DNA from: Actinomycetota bacterium
GTDB taxonomy: Bacteria > Actinomycetota > Acidimicrobiia > Acidimicrobiales > Ilumatobacteraceae
DNA: 64,000 bases
Assembly: GCA_016213625.1 (NCBI GenBank)
Contig: JACQZZ010000010.1
Coordinates: 26,949 to 90,948 of the forward strand
Direction of reading: 5' to 3'
The position numbers and the translations under genes were made by a program. The stretch's first letter is position 1; each line of letters begins with the position of its first letter. The notes below the pieces were generated by a model, which was not told where the DNA came from, did no database searches, and worked only from the letters and a program-made list of their open reading frames with translations. This document shows positions 9,243-19,046 of the stretch, one piece after another.

Positions 9243-10361
9243 GTGACCCCCGGCACCTCCACCAACACCGTGTTCCTCGATCGACTGGCGCGAGCCCGAG
9301 CCACCATGGACGAGCGCGGCGTCGACGCGTTGCTCGTCAGCGTGGGCAGCGACCTGCCGTATCTCACCGGCTACGAGGCGATGCCGTTGGAACGGCTCAC
9401 CATGTTGGTGGTGCCACGCGACGGCGATGCCACGTTGGTGATCCCTCGGCTCGAGGCACCGCGAGTGGTGGAGCAGCCCGGCGCCTTCCGCATCCATCCG
9501 TGGAACGAGACCGACGATCCCGTGGCCATCGTCGCCTCGCTGGTCGGTACCCCCGCGGTGGCTGCGGTGGGCGACACGATGTGGGCTCGGTTCCTCGTCG
9601 AACTGCTGGGGCACTGGCCGTCGGGTGCCACGCAGTACGTGCGCAGCACACACGTGATGAACGCGTTGCGCATGCGCAAGGACGACGCGGAGATCGCCGC
9701 GCTGGCGGCCGCCGGCGCCGCGGCCGACCGCGTGGCTGCCGAGCTGCACGCCGGCGCCATTCCGCTGGCGGGGCGCACCGAAGCGCAGGTGAGTGCCGAC
9801 ATCTCGGCGAGGTTGCTCGCCGAGGGTCACGACGTGGTGAACTTCGCCATCGTCGCGGCCGGCGAGAACGCGGCGTCGCCACACCATCACCCCGGCTCGC
9901 GTGTCATCCGCGAGAACGAGATCGTGCTGTGCGACTTCGGCGGCACGATGGCGGGCTACTGCAGCGACATCACGCGTTGCGTGTACCTCGGCACACCGCC
10001 GGCCGACGTCGCCGAGGCGTACGCCGTGCTGCACGAAGCCCAAGCCGCCGGCGTGGCCGCCGGGGTGGTCGGCGCCGCGTGCCAGGACGTCGACCGTGCG
10101 TCCCGTCGCGTCATCACCGACGCGGGTTGGGGCGAGTACTTCATCCACCGCACCGGACACGGCATCGGCATGGAGGCGCACGAGGACCCGTACATGGTGG
10201 AAGGCAACGACCTCCCCATCGAGTCCGGGCATGCGTTCAGCGTCGAACCCGGTATCTACGTGGCCGGCAAGTGGGGCATGCGTCTGGAGGACATCGTGGT
10301 CGCCTCGGCCGACGGCCCGCTGTCCATGAACCACGCCGACCACGCCCTCGTCACCCTCTGA
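9243..10361 (+). CDS. M24 family metallopeptidase (Xaa-Pro aminopeptidase type)
   Basis: A cytoplasmic two-metal aminopeptidase or dipeptidase of 372 residues. The N-terminal creatinase-like domain (about 1-125) contains VDALLVSVGSDLPYLTGYEA. The pita-bread domain keeps all five metal ligands: Asp in CDFGGT, Asp in CSDITR, His in RTGHGIG, Glu in SVEPGIY and Glu in LEDIV. GTG 9243 is preferred over GTG 9219 because CAGAAT lies 6 nt upstream. It stands alone and ends just before a perfect 46-bp palindrome. Xaa-Pro dipeptidase and a generic M24 enzyme cannot be separated by sequence alone. Confidence 0.87.
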   Translation: MTPGTSTNTVFLDRLARARATMDERGVDALLVSVGSDLPYLTGYEAMPLERLTMLVVPRDGDATLVIPRLEAPRVVEQPGAFRIHPWNETDDPVAIVASLVGTPAVAAVGDTMWARFLVELLGHWPSGATQYVRSTHVMNALRMRKDDAEIAALAAAGAAADRVAAELHAGAIPLAGRTEAQVSADISARLLAEGHDVVNFAIVAAGENAASPHHHPGSRVIRENEIVLCDFGGTMAGYCSDITRCVYLGTPPADVAEAYAVLHEAQAAGVAAGVVGAACQDVDRASRRVITDAGWGEYFIHRTGHGIGMEAHEDPYMVEGNDLPIESGHAFSVEPGIYVAGKWGMRLEDIVVASADGPLSMNHADHALVTL

Positions 10362-10363
10362 CC

Positions 10364-10409
10364 TGCACGCGAACTGAAGTTCCGACGTCGGAACTTCAGT
10401 TCGCGTGCA
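10364..10409. repeat. Perfect 46-bp palindrome (copy 1 of a dispersed element)
   Basis: The two 23-bp arms are exact reverse complements with no loop (centre 10386/10387). The core GTTCCGACGTCGGAAC and the outer arms GCACGCGAACT/AGTTCGCGTGC recur at 48826-48869. It lies 3 bp after the M24 gene and may terminate it, but perfect symmetry without a loop also fits a protein-binding site or a REP-like element. Confidence 0.85.
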
Positions 10410-10452
10410 CCTCGTCACGTTGGGGGTTGGGGGATCGCGCGAAGCTGACGCG

Positions 10453-11823
10453 ATGACTGCACTCGACGACTCGGTGTCGCAGCGGCGGCTGCCGTGGCAC
10501 ATGCGCGGACCGTACGCGCCGGTGTCCGAAGAAGTGGAAGCGTTCGATCTTCCCGTGCGGGGCCGCATCCCCGACGAGCTGAACGGTCGGTACGTGCGCA
10601 ACGGGGCCAACCCGAAGCACGGCCCCACCATGCACTGGTTCGGCGGCGACGGCATGTTGCACGGCGTGCGCCTGCGCGACGGCAAGGCCGAGTGGTATCG
10701 CAACCGATGGGTGCGCACTCGTTCGCTCGAAGGTGCCACGCGCCGTGATCCCGTCACCGGCCAGGCCGACCTCACCGTCGGTCTGGCGAACACGCACGTG
10801 GTCCGTCACGCCGGGCGCATCTTCGCCCTCGAAGAAGCCAGCCTGCCCAACGAGGTCACCCCCGAGCTCGACACCGTGGGACCGTTCGATTTCGGTGGTG
10901 CGCTGCGCACACCGTTCACCGCGCATCCGCACACGTGTCCCGAGACGGGCGAGATGCACTTCTTCGGCTACGAACTGCTGCGGGCGCCCTTCGTCACGTA
11001 TCACGTGGTGGATCGTGACGGAGCGCTCGTGCACACGCAGCCGATCGAAGTGGGTGGCCCCACGATGGTGCACGACTTCGCCATCAGCCGGAACTACGCG
11101 ATCTTCCTCGACCTGCCGGTGGTGTTCGACCTCGACCTCGCCATCACCGGCACCATGCCGTTCCAGTGGCGGCCGGACTACGGCGCTCGAATCGGCCTGC
11201 TCCATCGCGATCGGGCACGGCAGGGCGAAGCACCCCGCTGGTTCGAGGTGCCGCTCTGCTACGTGTTCCACATCATGAACGCGTGGGACGACGGCCCCGA
11301 CGGTCGCTACGTGTGGCTCGACGCAGGTCGCCACGCGTCGATGTGGGACGGCGGACCTGACAAGTTCGTGCCCAGCCTCATGCATCGCTGGCGATTCGAT
11401 CTGCACACCGGGGCAGTGCACGAGGAACAACTCGACGACGTGTCGCATGCGTTCCCGCGCATCGACGATCGGCTCACCGGCTTGCCGAATCGCTTCGGAT
11501 GGGCGGTGGCGCCGCGCGACGGTCGCGACGACGGCATGGAAGCACCCAGCCTGGTGGTGAAGTACGACCTGCAGACGGGCGGTCGTACGGTGCACGACTT
11601 CGGCCCCACCAGTCTCAGTGGCGAGCCGGTGTTCGTGCCGGCCGACGACCACGCGGGCGAGGACGATGGTTTCCTCGTCACGTTCGTGATGGACATGGCC
11701 TCCGAATCGTCGAGCTTCGTGGTGCTCGATGCGGCCGACATGAGCGCGGCACCGCTCGCCGTGGTGCCGCTGCCCCAACGAGTACCGCAGGGATTCCACG
11801 GCAGCTGGTTCGCTGACGACTGA
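10453..11823 (+). CDS. Carotenoid cleavage oxygenase
   Basis: A 456-residue member of the RPE65/CCD family of non-heme iron dioxygenases, which cleave double bonds in carotenoids, apocarotenoids or lignin-derived stilbenes. Four iron-binding histidines are visible in the expected order: HPHTC (about residue 160), HDFAIS (about 209), FHIMNAWDD (about 273) and GFHGSWF near the C-terminus (about 449). The opening RGPYAPV and NGRYVRNGANPKHGPTMHWF are family hallmarks. ATG 10453 begins the conserved part; a GTG at 10405 inside the palindrome is rejected. It precedes an amidohydrolase by 27 bp, probably one transcript. Substrate unknown. Confidence 0.9.
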   Translation: MTALDDSVSQRRLPWHMRGPYAPVSEEVEAFDLPVRGRIPDELNGRYVRNGANPKHGPTMHWFGGDGMLHGVRLRDGKAEWYRNRWVRTRSLEGATRRDPVTGQADLTVGLANTHVVRHAGRIFALEEASLPNEVTPELDTVGPFDFGGALRTPFTAHPHTCPETGEMHFFGYELLRAPFVTYHVVDRDGALVHTQPIEVGGPTMVHDFAISRNYAIFLDLPVVFDLDLAITGTMPFQWRPDYGARIGLLHRDRARQGEAPRWFEVPLCYVFHIMNAWDDGPDGRYVWLDAGRHASMWDGGPDKFVPSLMHRWRFDLHTGAVHEEQLDDVSHAFPRIDDRLTGLPNRFGWAVAPRDGRDDGMEAPSLVVKYDLQTGGRTVHDFGPTSLSGEPVFVPADDHAGEDDGFLVTFVMDMASESSSFVVLDAADMSAAPLAVVPLPQRVPQGFHGSWFADD

Positions 11824-11850
11824 CCCCGCACTGAGCGACAGGAGAACGAC

Positions 11851-13587
11851 ATGCTCGATCTGAAGATCACCGGTGGCACGGTCATCGACGGCACCGGTGC
11901 CGCCGGTGTCCGCGCCGATGTGGGAGTGCACGAGGGCCGAATCGTCGCGGTCGGCGCGATCGACGACACCGCGGCGCGCACCATCGATGCGCGCGACCTG
12001 GTGGTGGCGCCCGGGTTCATCGACCTGCACACCCACTACGACGCGCAGGCGTTCTGGGACAGCACGCTCAGTCCCTCGCCGTTGCACGGTGTCACCACGG
12101 TGATGGCCGGCAACTGCGGGTTCACCATCGCCCCGCTCACCGCCGTCGATGGCGGGCCGGTTCGCGCCGACGACGCCGACTATCTGATGCGCATGCTCGC
12201 CCGCGTGGAGGGCATGCCGCTGGAGAGCCTGCAGCAGGGTGTGCCCTGGAACTGGGGGACATCGGCCGAGTACTTCGATCGGCTCGACGGCACGCTCATG
12301 CCGAACGCCGGCTTCATGGTCGGTCACTCGGCGTTGCGGCGAGTCGTCATGCACGATGCGGCCAGCGAACGCGAGGCCACCGCCGACGAGATCGAACAGA
12401 TGAAGGGTCTGCTGCGCAAGGGCCTCGCTGCCGGCGGCATGGGGTTCACCAGTACCTGGTCGCCCAGCCACAACGATCACCTCGGGCACCCTGTCCCGTC
12501 GCGCTGCTCCAGCCGCGACGAGCTCATCGCGCTCTGCTCGGTGGTGAGCGAGTTCCCGGGCACGCAGCTCGAGTTCATCCCTGCGGTCGGCCAGTTCAAC
12601 GACGACACGTTCCGCCTGATGGGCGCGATGAGCGCCGCCGCCAATCGTCCCCTGAACTGGAACCTGCTGCAGGTCTACGCGCAGAACTGGGACCTCGTGC
12701 AGCATCAGCTCGCCGGCTTCGACATCGCCGCCGCCGAAGGCGGCCGGGTGCTCGCGCTCACACTGCCCGACACGTTCCGGCTGCGGCTGAACTTCACGAG
12801 CGGGTTCATCCTCGACATCCTCCACGGTTGGGACACGCTGATGGCCCTCCCGTTGGACGAGAAGCTGCGCCAGTTGCGCGACCCGGCGATGCGCGCCGAG
12901 TGGAACCGGCTGGCGCAGAGCACCGAGGGCACGCAGCGCGCCATCGCCAACTGGGGCGGCTACTGGGTGCTCGAGACGTTCAGCGACGAGTGGAAGCCGT
13001 ACGAGGGGCGCATCATCGGCGACATCGCACGCGAGTTGGGTCGGGAAGCGTGGGACGTGCTGTGCGACATCGTCATCGCCGACGACCTGCGGACCGTCAT
13101 CGCGAACCAGGACCGCGGTCAGGACGACGCCACCTGGGCGCGCCGGGTGGAGGTGTGGCGCGATCACCGTGCTGTTGTGGGCGCGAGCGACGCCGGAGCG
13201 CACCTCGACATGATCGACAGCTTCAGCTACAGCACCACGCTGCTCGCCCGCGCGGTGCGCGAGCGCGACCTGCTGCCAATGGAGGAGGCGGTGCACTACC
13301 TCACCGGTGCACCTGCCGAGCTCTACGGCCTGCACGAGCGTGGACGCATCGCACCGGGCCTGTGCGCCGACCTGCAGGTGTTCGACCCGACCACGGTGGG
13401 GCCGGGGCCGGTGTCCATGCGCTTCGATCTCCCCGGCGGTGCCGGACGCGTCTACGGCGAAGCCGTGGGTGTGCACCACGTGCTGGTGAACGGGGTGCCG
13501 TGCGTGGAGCACGGCGAACTGCTGTCGGCCCGCCCGGGCAGGCTGCTGCGCAGTGGTACCGACACGCACACGGTGTCCGTGCGCTGA
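11851..13587 (+). CDS. D-aminoacylase / N-acyl-D-amino-acid amidohydrolase family
   Basis: A 578-residue metal-dependent amidohydrolase of the urease superfamily. The first metal motif is GFIDLHTHYDAQAFWD (about residues 53-68), followed by HGVTTVMAGNCGFTIAPL, typical of the D-aminoacylase branch. Further ligands occur in GHSALR and in DAGAHLDMIDSFS toward the C-terminus. A strong ribosome site AGGAGA precedes the ATG. These enzymes deacylate N-acyl-D-amino acids, but many actinobacterial paralogues have unknown substrates. Its pairing with the carotenoid oxygenase does not reveal a shared pathway. Confidence 0.85.
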   Translation: MLDLKITGGTVIDGTGAAGVRADVGVHEGRIVAVGAIDDTAARTIDARDLVVAPGFIDLHTHYDAQAFWDSTLSPSPLHGVTTVMAGNCGFTIAPLTAVDGGPVRADDADYLMRMLARVEGMPLESLQQGVPWNWGTSAEYFDRLDGTLMPNAGFMVGHSALRRVVMHDAASEREATADEIEQMKGLLRKGLAAGGMGFTSTWSPSHNDHLGHPVPSRCSSRDELIALCSVVSEFPGTQLEFIPAVGQFNDDTFRLMGAMSAAANRPLNWNLLQVYAQNWDLVQHQLAGFDIAAAEGGRVLALTLPDTFRLRLNFTSGFILDILHGWDTLMALPLDEKLRQLRDPAMRAEWNRLAQSTEGTQRAIANWGGYWVLETFSDEWKPYEGRIIGDIARELGREAWDVLCDIVIADDLRTVIANQDRGQDDATWARRVEVWRDHRAVVGASDAGAHLDMIDSFSYSTTLLARAVRERDLLPMEEAVHYLTGAPAELYGLHERGRIAPGLCADLQVFDPTTVGPGPVSMRFDLPGGAGRVYGEAVGVHHVLVNGVPCVEHGELLSARPGRLLRSGTDTHTVSVR

Positions 13588-13606
13588 CGGGTGCCTTGAC
13601 TCAGGC
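13588..13606. terminator. Short inverted repeat between convergent genes
   Basis: TGCCT...AGGCA around 13591-13606 forms a small stem with a 6-nt loop and overlaps the 3' end of the downstream minus-strand lipoprotein gene. It may act as a weak bidirectional terminator. Confidence 0.35.
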
Positions 13607-14239
13607 AGGCGGCGTGAACGCGCTCGCGTCGACCGATTCGCCGAACAGCGTGAGCGTGACCGCGACGTCGCCGTCGTCGAGCCTGGCCAACAGGCCACTC
13701 GCCAGCGCGCAGTACACGGCGGTGCCGCCGACGACAGGAACGTCGACACACGTGGCCTGCTGATCGGCGATCGTGTCGTCGTGGCCGATGGCAGGCCCCA
13801 GCTTCGCCGCGGCATCGCGACGCAGGCGCTTGGCCGTGTCGGCGGCGTAGAAGTCGACCGTGATGAGGGTGTCGCTGATGCGCTGCGGATCGAACCCGTC
13901 GACACAGGGGATCGAGCGATCTTCGGTGCACGTGACCGCGGTGGTCTCGGTCTGGATGTAGCGGGTGTTGCCCACCGTGATGCTGCGCTTCCCCGGTGAC
14001 AAGGCGACCAGCGCAGGGTTGGTGGTGTTGCCGTACTTGGTGAGCACGGTGTACGCCGCGGTCGCGTCGCCAGCGGTGGGGTTGTCCAATCGAGCGAGCA
14101 CGGCGTCGATGGCGGGGTCGCCGCTCGTCGAGCCGGGAGGGAACGTCTCGGAGTCGCTGAAGTACGGGCGCTTCCCGGTGAAGCAGCCGGCCAGCAGCAC
14201 GGTGCAGAGAGTGAGGGCCAGCGCGGCGCGTCGGGACAC
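13601..14239 (-). CDS. Uncharacterised lipoprotein
   Basis: The 212-residue product opens with a lipoprotein signal (SRRAALALTLCTVLLAGC, Cys near residue 20), so it is exported and lipid-anchored. The mature part is a soluble alpha/beta-like domain that begins GKRPYFSDSETFPPG and has three or more cysteines (TCTEDRSIPCVDGF, QATCVDVP, VYCALAS) that could form disulfides. GTG 14239 is chosen because TACGCT lies 8 nt upstream and the upstream frame lacks a signal peptide. I do not recognise the domain. Confidence 0.75.
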   Translation of the reverse strand: MSRRAALALTLCTVLLAGCFTGKRPYFSDSETFPPGSTSGDPAIDAVLARLDNPTAGDATAAYTVLTKYGNTTNPALVALSPGKRSITVGNTRYIQTETTAVTCTEDRSIPCVDGFDPQRISDTLITVDFYAADTAKRLRRDAAAKLGPAIGHDDTIADQQATCVDVPVVGGTAVYCALASGLLARLDDGDVAVTLTLFGESVDASAFTPPA

Positions 14240-14553
14240 GACCGTGGAGCGTACGGGTTGTGGCCGACGAAAGTGCGGCAGCACCTGGGAAGCAGCGGCG
14301 GAGATTCGCTCGCCGCCACCGACGACGACACCCGGCGGGCGGGAGCATGGCATCGTCATCGGTGGCTGGCAGAGTGAATCAATCCGCAGAAACCACGTCG
14401 GCGCGGGCTGCTGACGTCATTGCTGCGACTACTGACGCTGTTCGGGACGGGAGATCCGGTCGCAACATCGAACATGACACGACTGTTGCGACCGAAACGT
14501 TTGGCGATCGCGAGAAATTTTCGTGACGACGTCGGGTCGTTAGCCTCGACATC
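14240..14553. promoter_or_regulatory. Divergent intergenic region with inverted repeat
   Basis: This 314-bp stretch has no convincing gene. It holds TACGCT (14253-14248) for the lipoprotein, TAGCCT (14541-14546) 7 nt before the membrane-protein GTG, and an 11-bp inverted repeat (14457-14467 / 14484-14494, arm CGGTCGCAACA) with a 16-nt loop. An AT-richer patch (GAGAAATTTTCG near 14511-14522) lies between the repeat and the TAGCCT. The repeat is a candidate operator or attenuator. Confidence 0.5.
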
Positions 14554-15420
14554 GTGATCAGCCTCGATGCCGCCACGGTCCTCCTGCAGTGGGCGGCTGG
14601 TGGACTGTTCTTCCTGTGGTTCACCACCCGTCGCCGCGAGGTGGGTGTGGGCTATGGCTGGCTCCTGCGCGGCACCAACCTGCTGCTCGCGCTGGGTGCC
14701 GCATGGTGTGGCTTCCGGTTCGGCACCGTGCCCGTGCGCGAGGCCAGCTCCCTGGCGGTGGCGGCGGCGGCCCTGTTCGCCCTGGTGGTGTCCATCGTGC
14801 GGCGCAAGGCGGGCGTGTCGGGCCAGGACGAGGAGCACGACCGCCGCAGTGAGCGAGTGGCCGCCATGACCGGCATCGAGCGCGACGTGGTACGGCGTGA
14901 GGGCGGGCCCGAGTTCCCGCCGCTGCTCGATCTGGTGGCACCCATCCTGGCGGTGCCGGGACTCATCGCCGCTGGCATCGACGCCGCGAGCAGTGGTGGC
15001 GTGGGCGACACGGTGGTGTCACTCATCCGCACCTTCGCCGGGGCCCTGTTCCTGGGTGCCGTGACCGATGCGATGTTGCTGGGGCACTGGTACCTCGTGC
15101 AGCCGGGTCTGCCTCGCCGGCACCTGAACGACCTCGTGCGTGCGCTCGGCTGGATGTGGCCCGTCGAGGTCGTCGCCATGCTGTTGCCCGTGGGCATGTT
15201 CGCCGTGTTCTCCGGGCGCATCGACGACGGCTGGAGCGGTCAGCTCGGCTGGATGTGGGTGGCGTGCGCGGTCACCACCATCGTGCTCGTCGTCGTCACC
15301 AAGGCGGCGCTGAAGGAGCGGTACTACTCGGCGGTCATGGCGGCCACGGGTCTGCTCTACCTGGCCATTCTCACTGCGTTCGGCACCGACCTGGTGGCCC
15401 GCGCCGTGCTGTCCGGCTGA
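14554..15420 (+). CDS. Polytopic membrane protein of unknown function
   Basis: A 288-residue hydrophobic protein with about eight predicted membrane segments, for example residues 5-22, 36-55, 63-80, 128-145, 155-180, 203-223, 235-255 and 263-283, and a charged cytoplasmic loop around 80-125 (RRKAGVSGQDEEHDRRSER). No catalytic motif is evident. The conserved-looking GAVTDAMLLGHWYLVQPGL contains a membrane histidine that might bind a metal or heme. GTG 14554 follows TAGCCT by 7 nt. Confidence 0.75.
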   Translation: MISLDAATVLLQWAAGGLFFLWFTTRRREVGVGYGWLLRGTNLLLALGAAWCGFRFGTVPVREASSLAVAAAALFALVVSIVRRKAGVSGQDEEHDRRSERVAAMTGIERDVVRREGGPEFPPLLDLVAPILAVPGLIAAGIDAASSGGVGDTVVSLIRTFAGALFLGAVTDAMLLGHWYLVQPGLPRRHLNDLVRALGWMWPVEVVAMLLPVGMFAVFSGRIDDGWSGQLGWMWVACAVTTIVLVVVTKAALKERYYSAVMAATGLLYLAILTAFGTDLVARAVLSG

Positions 15421-15463
15421 CGCGCGCTGTTCAAACACTGATTTCTCGGGCAGACTTTGCCGC

Positions 15464-16327
15464 ATGCCCCGACCCGTCTGGAGTGGAACGATCAGCTTCG
15501 GCCTCATCGCGATCCCCATCAAGCTCTACAACGGCGTCAGCAAGCGCAGCGTGTCGTTCAACCAGCTCGACGATCGCACGATGAGCCGCATCAAGCTGAA
15601 GAAGACCTCGGCCGAGACCGGTGAGGACGTGCCCGACGAGCACATCGTGAAGGGCTACGAGATCTCCAAGGGCCGCTACGTGGTGGTCGACCCCGACGAG
15701 CTGGAACCGTTCATCCCGTCAGCCACGAAGAGCATCGATCTCGAGGAGTTCGTCGACCTCGGCGAGATCGACCCGGTGTACTTCGACTCGCAGTACATCC
15801 TGGCCCCCGACAAGACCCCGAAGCCGTACCTGTTGTTGGCCCGGGCGATGGAGGCGGCGAACAAGGTGGCCATCGGTCGGTTCGTGATGCGCAACAAGCA
15901 GTACGTGGCCGCCATCCGCGCCGTCGACGGTGCATTGGTGATGAGCACCATGGTGTTCGCCGACGAAGTGGTGCCGCTGTCGGCCATCGACGAACTCGAC
16001 GTGCTGGGCGACGTCGAGGTGAGCGACAAGGAAGTGCTCATGGCCGAAGCGCTCGTCGAGTCGTTGTCGGCCGAGTTCCAGCCGGGCAAGTACCGCGACA
16101 ACTACCGCGAACAGGTGCTCGATCTCATCGAACGCAAGGCGGCCGGCGAGGCGTTCGAGACCCCTGCCGCGGTGGCCGCAGCGCCGGCGGTCGTCGACCT
16201 GATGGCCGCGCTCGAGGCCAGCGTGAAGGCTGCCAAGGCTGCCCGCTCGCGGCATCCTGCCGGTGGGCCGGAGCTCGAGGTGGTCGAGTCCACCGCCAAG
16301 CCCAAGCGCGTGCGCAAGTCGGCGTGA
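15464..16327 (+). CDS. ku: Ku, DNA double-strand break end-binding protein
   Basis: Bacterial Ku binds broken DNA ends as a homodimer and recruits LigD for non-homologous end joining. The 287-residue protein starts with the signature MPRPVWSGTISFGLIAIPIKLY, followed by ETGEDVPDEHIVKGYEI and the ring region. The C-terminal tail (from about residue 255) is Lys/Ala/Arg-rich, as in other actinobacterial Ku proteins. CAGACT lies 7 nt before the ATG. The stop overlaps the downstream polymerase start, so the two are translationally coupled. Confidence 0.95.
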   Translation: MPRPVWSGTISFGLIAIPIKLYNGVSKRSVSFNQLDDRTMSRIKLKKTSAETGEDVPDEHIVKGYEISKGRYVVVDPDELEPFIPSATKSIDLEEFVDLGEIDPVYFDSQYILAPDKTPKPYLLLARAMEAANKVAIGRFVMRNKQYVAAIRAVDGALVMSTMVFADEVVPLSAIDELDVLGDVEVSDKEVLMAEALVESLSAEFQPGKYRDNYREQVLDLIERKAAGEAFETPAAVAAAPAVVDLMAALEASVKAAKAARSRHPAGGPELEVVESTAKPKRVRKSA

Positions 16328-17229
16328 GTTCCGAGCGCTCCACCGTGCGGGTGGGCGAGCGCGAGCTCAGCCTCAGCAACCTGCACAAGGTGTTGTACCC
16401 GGCGACGGGCACCACCAAGGCGGAGGTCATCGAGTACTACGCGCGCATCGCGCCCGTGATGCTGCCGCACCTGGCCGATCGGTGCATCACGCTCAAGCGG
16501 TTCCCCGACGGGGTGGAGAAGGAGGGCTTCTTCGAGAAGCGCTGTCCGAAGCATCGCCCCGAGTGGGTCAACGTGGCCATCGGCCCGGGCGACCGCAACG
16601 GCAACATCGGCTATTGCCGCATGGACGAGCCCGCATCGCTGGTGTGGGCGGCCAACATGGCCGCGTTGGAGTTGCACGTGCCGATGGCGTTGGCCGCGGA
16701 TCTGGAGACCCCCCGAGCCGTGGTGTTCGACTTCGACCCCGGCTTGCCTGCTGCGATGAAGGAGTGCTGCGAGGCAGCGATGTGGGTGCACGACGTACTC
16801 ACCGCGGTGAACCTGCAGGGCTTCTGCAAGACCTCCGGATCGAAGGGGCTGCAGATGTATGTGCCGCTCAACACACCCTGCACGCACGAGACGGCGAGCG
16901 ACTTCGCCCTGGCCGTCGGTCAGCTGTTGGAACACCAGCACCGCGACCGGATCACCACCACCATGGCGAAGGCCGTCCGGCCGGGGAAGATCTTCGTCGA
17001 CTGGAGCCAGAACGCCCGGCACAAGACCACCATCGGCGTCTACTCGATGCGCGCTCGTCCCGAGCCCACGTGCAGCACGCCGGTCACATGGGACGAAGTG
17101 GCCGCCTGCGCCGAGGGTGGACCCGAACTGCGCTTCACGTGGCGCGAGGTGCTCGAGCGCGTCGACGAACACGGCGACCTGTTCGCCCCCGTCCTCACCC
17201 TCCATCAGTCGTTGCCCCGCGCGACCTGA
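16324..17229 (+). CDS. ligD: LigD-type NHEJ polymerase/primase, stand-alone
   Basis: This 301-residue protein is the polymerase domain of LigD, which adds nucleotides (preferably ribonucleotides) at Ku-bound ends. Visible hallmarks are LHKVLYPATGTTKAEVIEYY, CITLKRFPDG, the catalytic DxD in VVFDFDPG and GSKGLQMYVPL. It overlaps ku through GTGA. No ligase or phosphoesterase domain is fused to it, so the ligase must be encoded elsewhere, as in other split LigD systems. A compound hairpin follows the stop. Confidence 0.92.
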   Translation: MSSERSTVRVGERELSLSNLHKVLYPATGTTKAEVIEYYARIAPVMLPHLADRCITLKRFPDGVEKEGFFEKRCPKHRPEWVNVAIGPGDRNGNIGYCRMDEPASLVWAANMAALELHVPMALAADLETPRAVVFDFDPGLPAAMKECCEAAMWVHDVLTAVNLQGFCKTSGSKGLQMYVPLNTPCTHETASDFALAVGQLLEHQHRDRITTTMAKAVRPGKIFVDWSQNARHKTTIGVYSMRARPEPTCSTPVTWDEVAACAEGGPELRFTWREVLERVDEHGDLFAPVLTLHQSLPRAT

Positions 17230-17240
17230 CCATCGAACCA

Positions 17241-17298
17241 CCCGTTCATGTCATCGCTCGACCACGAGCGCTCCAGGCCGGGCCATGACATGAACGGG
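17241..17298. terminator. Compound hairpin after ligD polymerase gene
   Basis: Outer 14-bp arms (17241-17254 and 17285-17298, CCCGTTCATGTCAT and its exact complement) enclose an inner CGCTCG/CGAGCG hairpin (17255-17270). There is no T-run. It lies 12 bp after the ligD stop and before the ABC-F leader, so termination or insulation is likely. Confidence 0.6.
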
Positions 17299-17330
17299 GA
17301 AAAGTGGTGCGGGTGGGCGGTGCGATCGGG

Positions 17331-17398
17331 CAGACTGGGGGAGATGAGCACCTGAGCCCCGACCCGTCCTGTTCCTGATCGAGTCCTGGAGGTTCCTC
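17331..17398 (+). promoter_or_regulatory. Leader of the ABC-F gene with a three-residue uORF
   Basis: CAGACT (17331-17336) resembles the -10 at ku and lies 7 nt before ATG AGC ACC TGA (17344-17355), a minimal uORF encoding MST. The main gene starts 43 bp later behind a separate GGAGG site (17386-17390). Antibiotic-responsive ABC-F genes are often controlled by short leader peptides, so attenuation is possible. This is inferred from layout only. Confidence 0.45.
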
Positions 17399-19042
<1,644 letters not shown>

Positions 19043-19046
19043 CCGC

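Noticed and set aside
10405..10452. Upstream GTG start of the carotenoid oxygenase
   Set aside because: It lies inside the perfect palindrome and adds residues not seen at the start of this family.
10396..14331. 1311-codon open frame opposite the carotenoid oxygenase and aminoacylase genes
   Set aside because: It runs antisense across two genes with complete active-site motifs and has no domain of its own.
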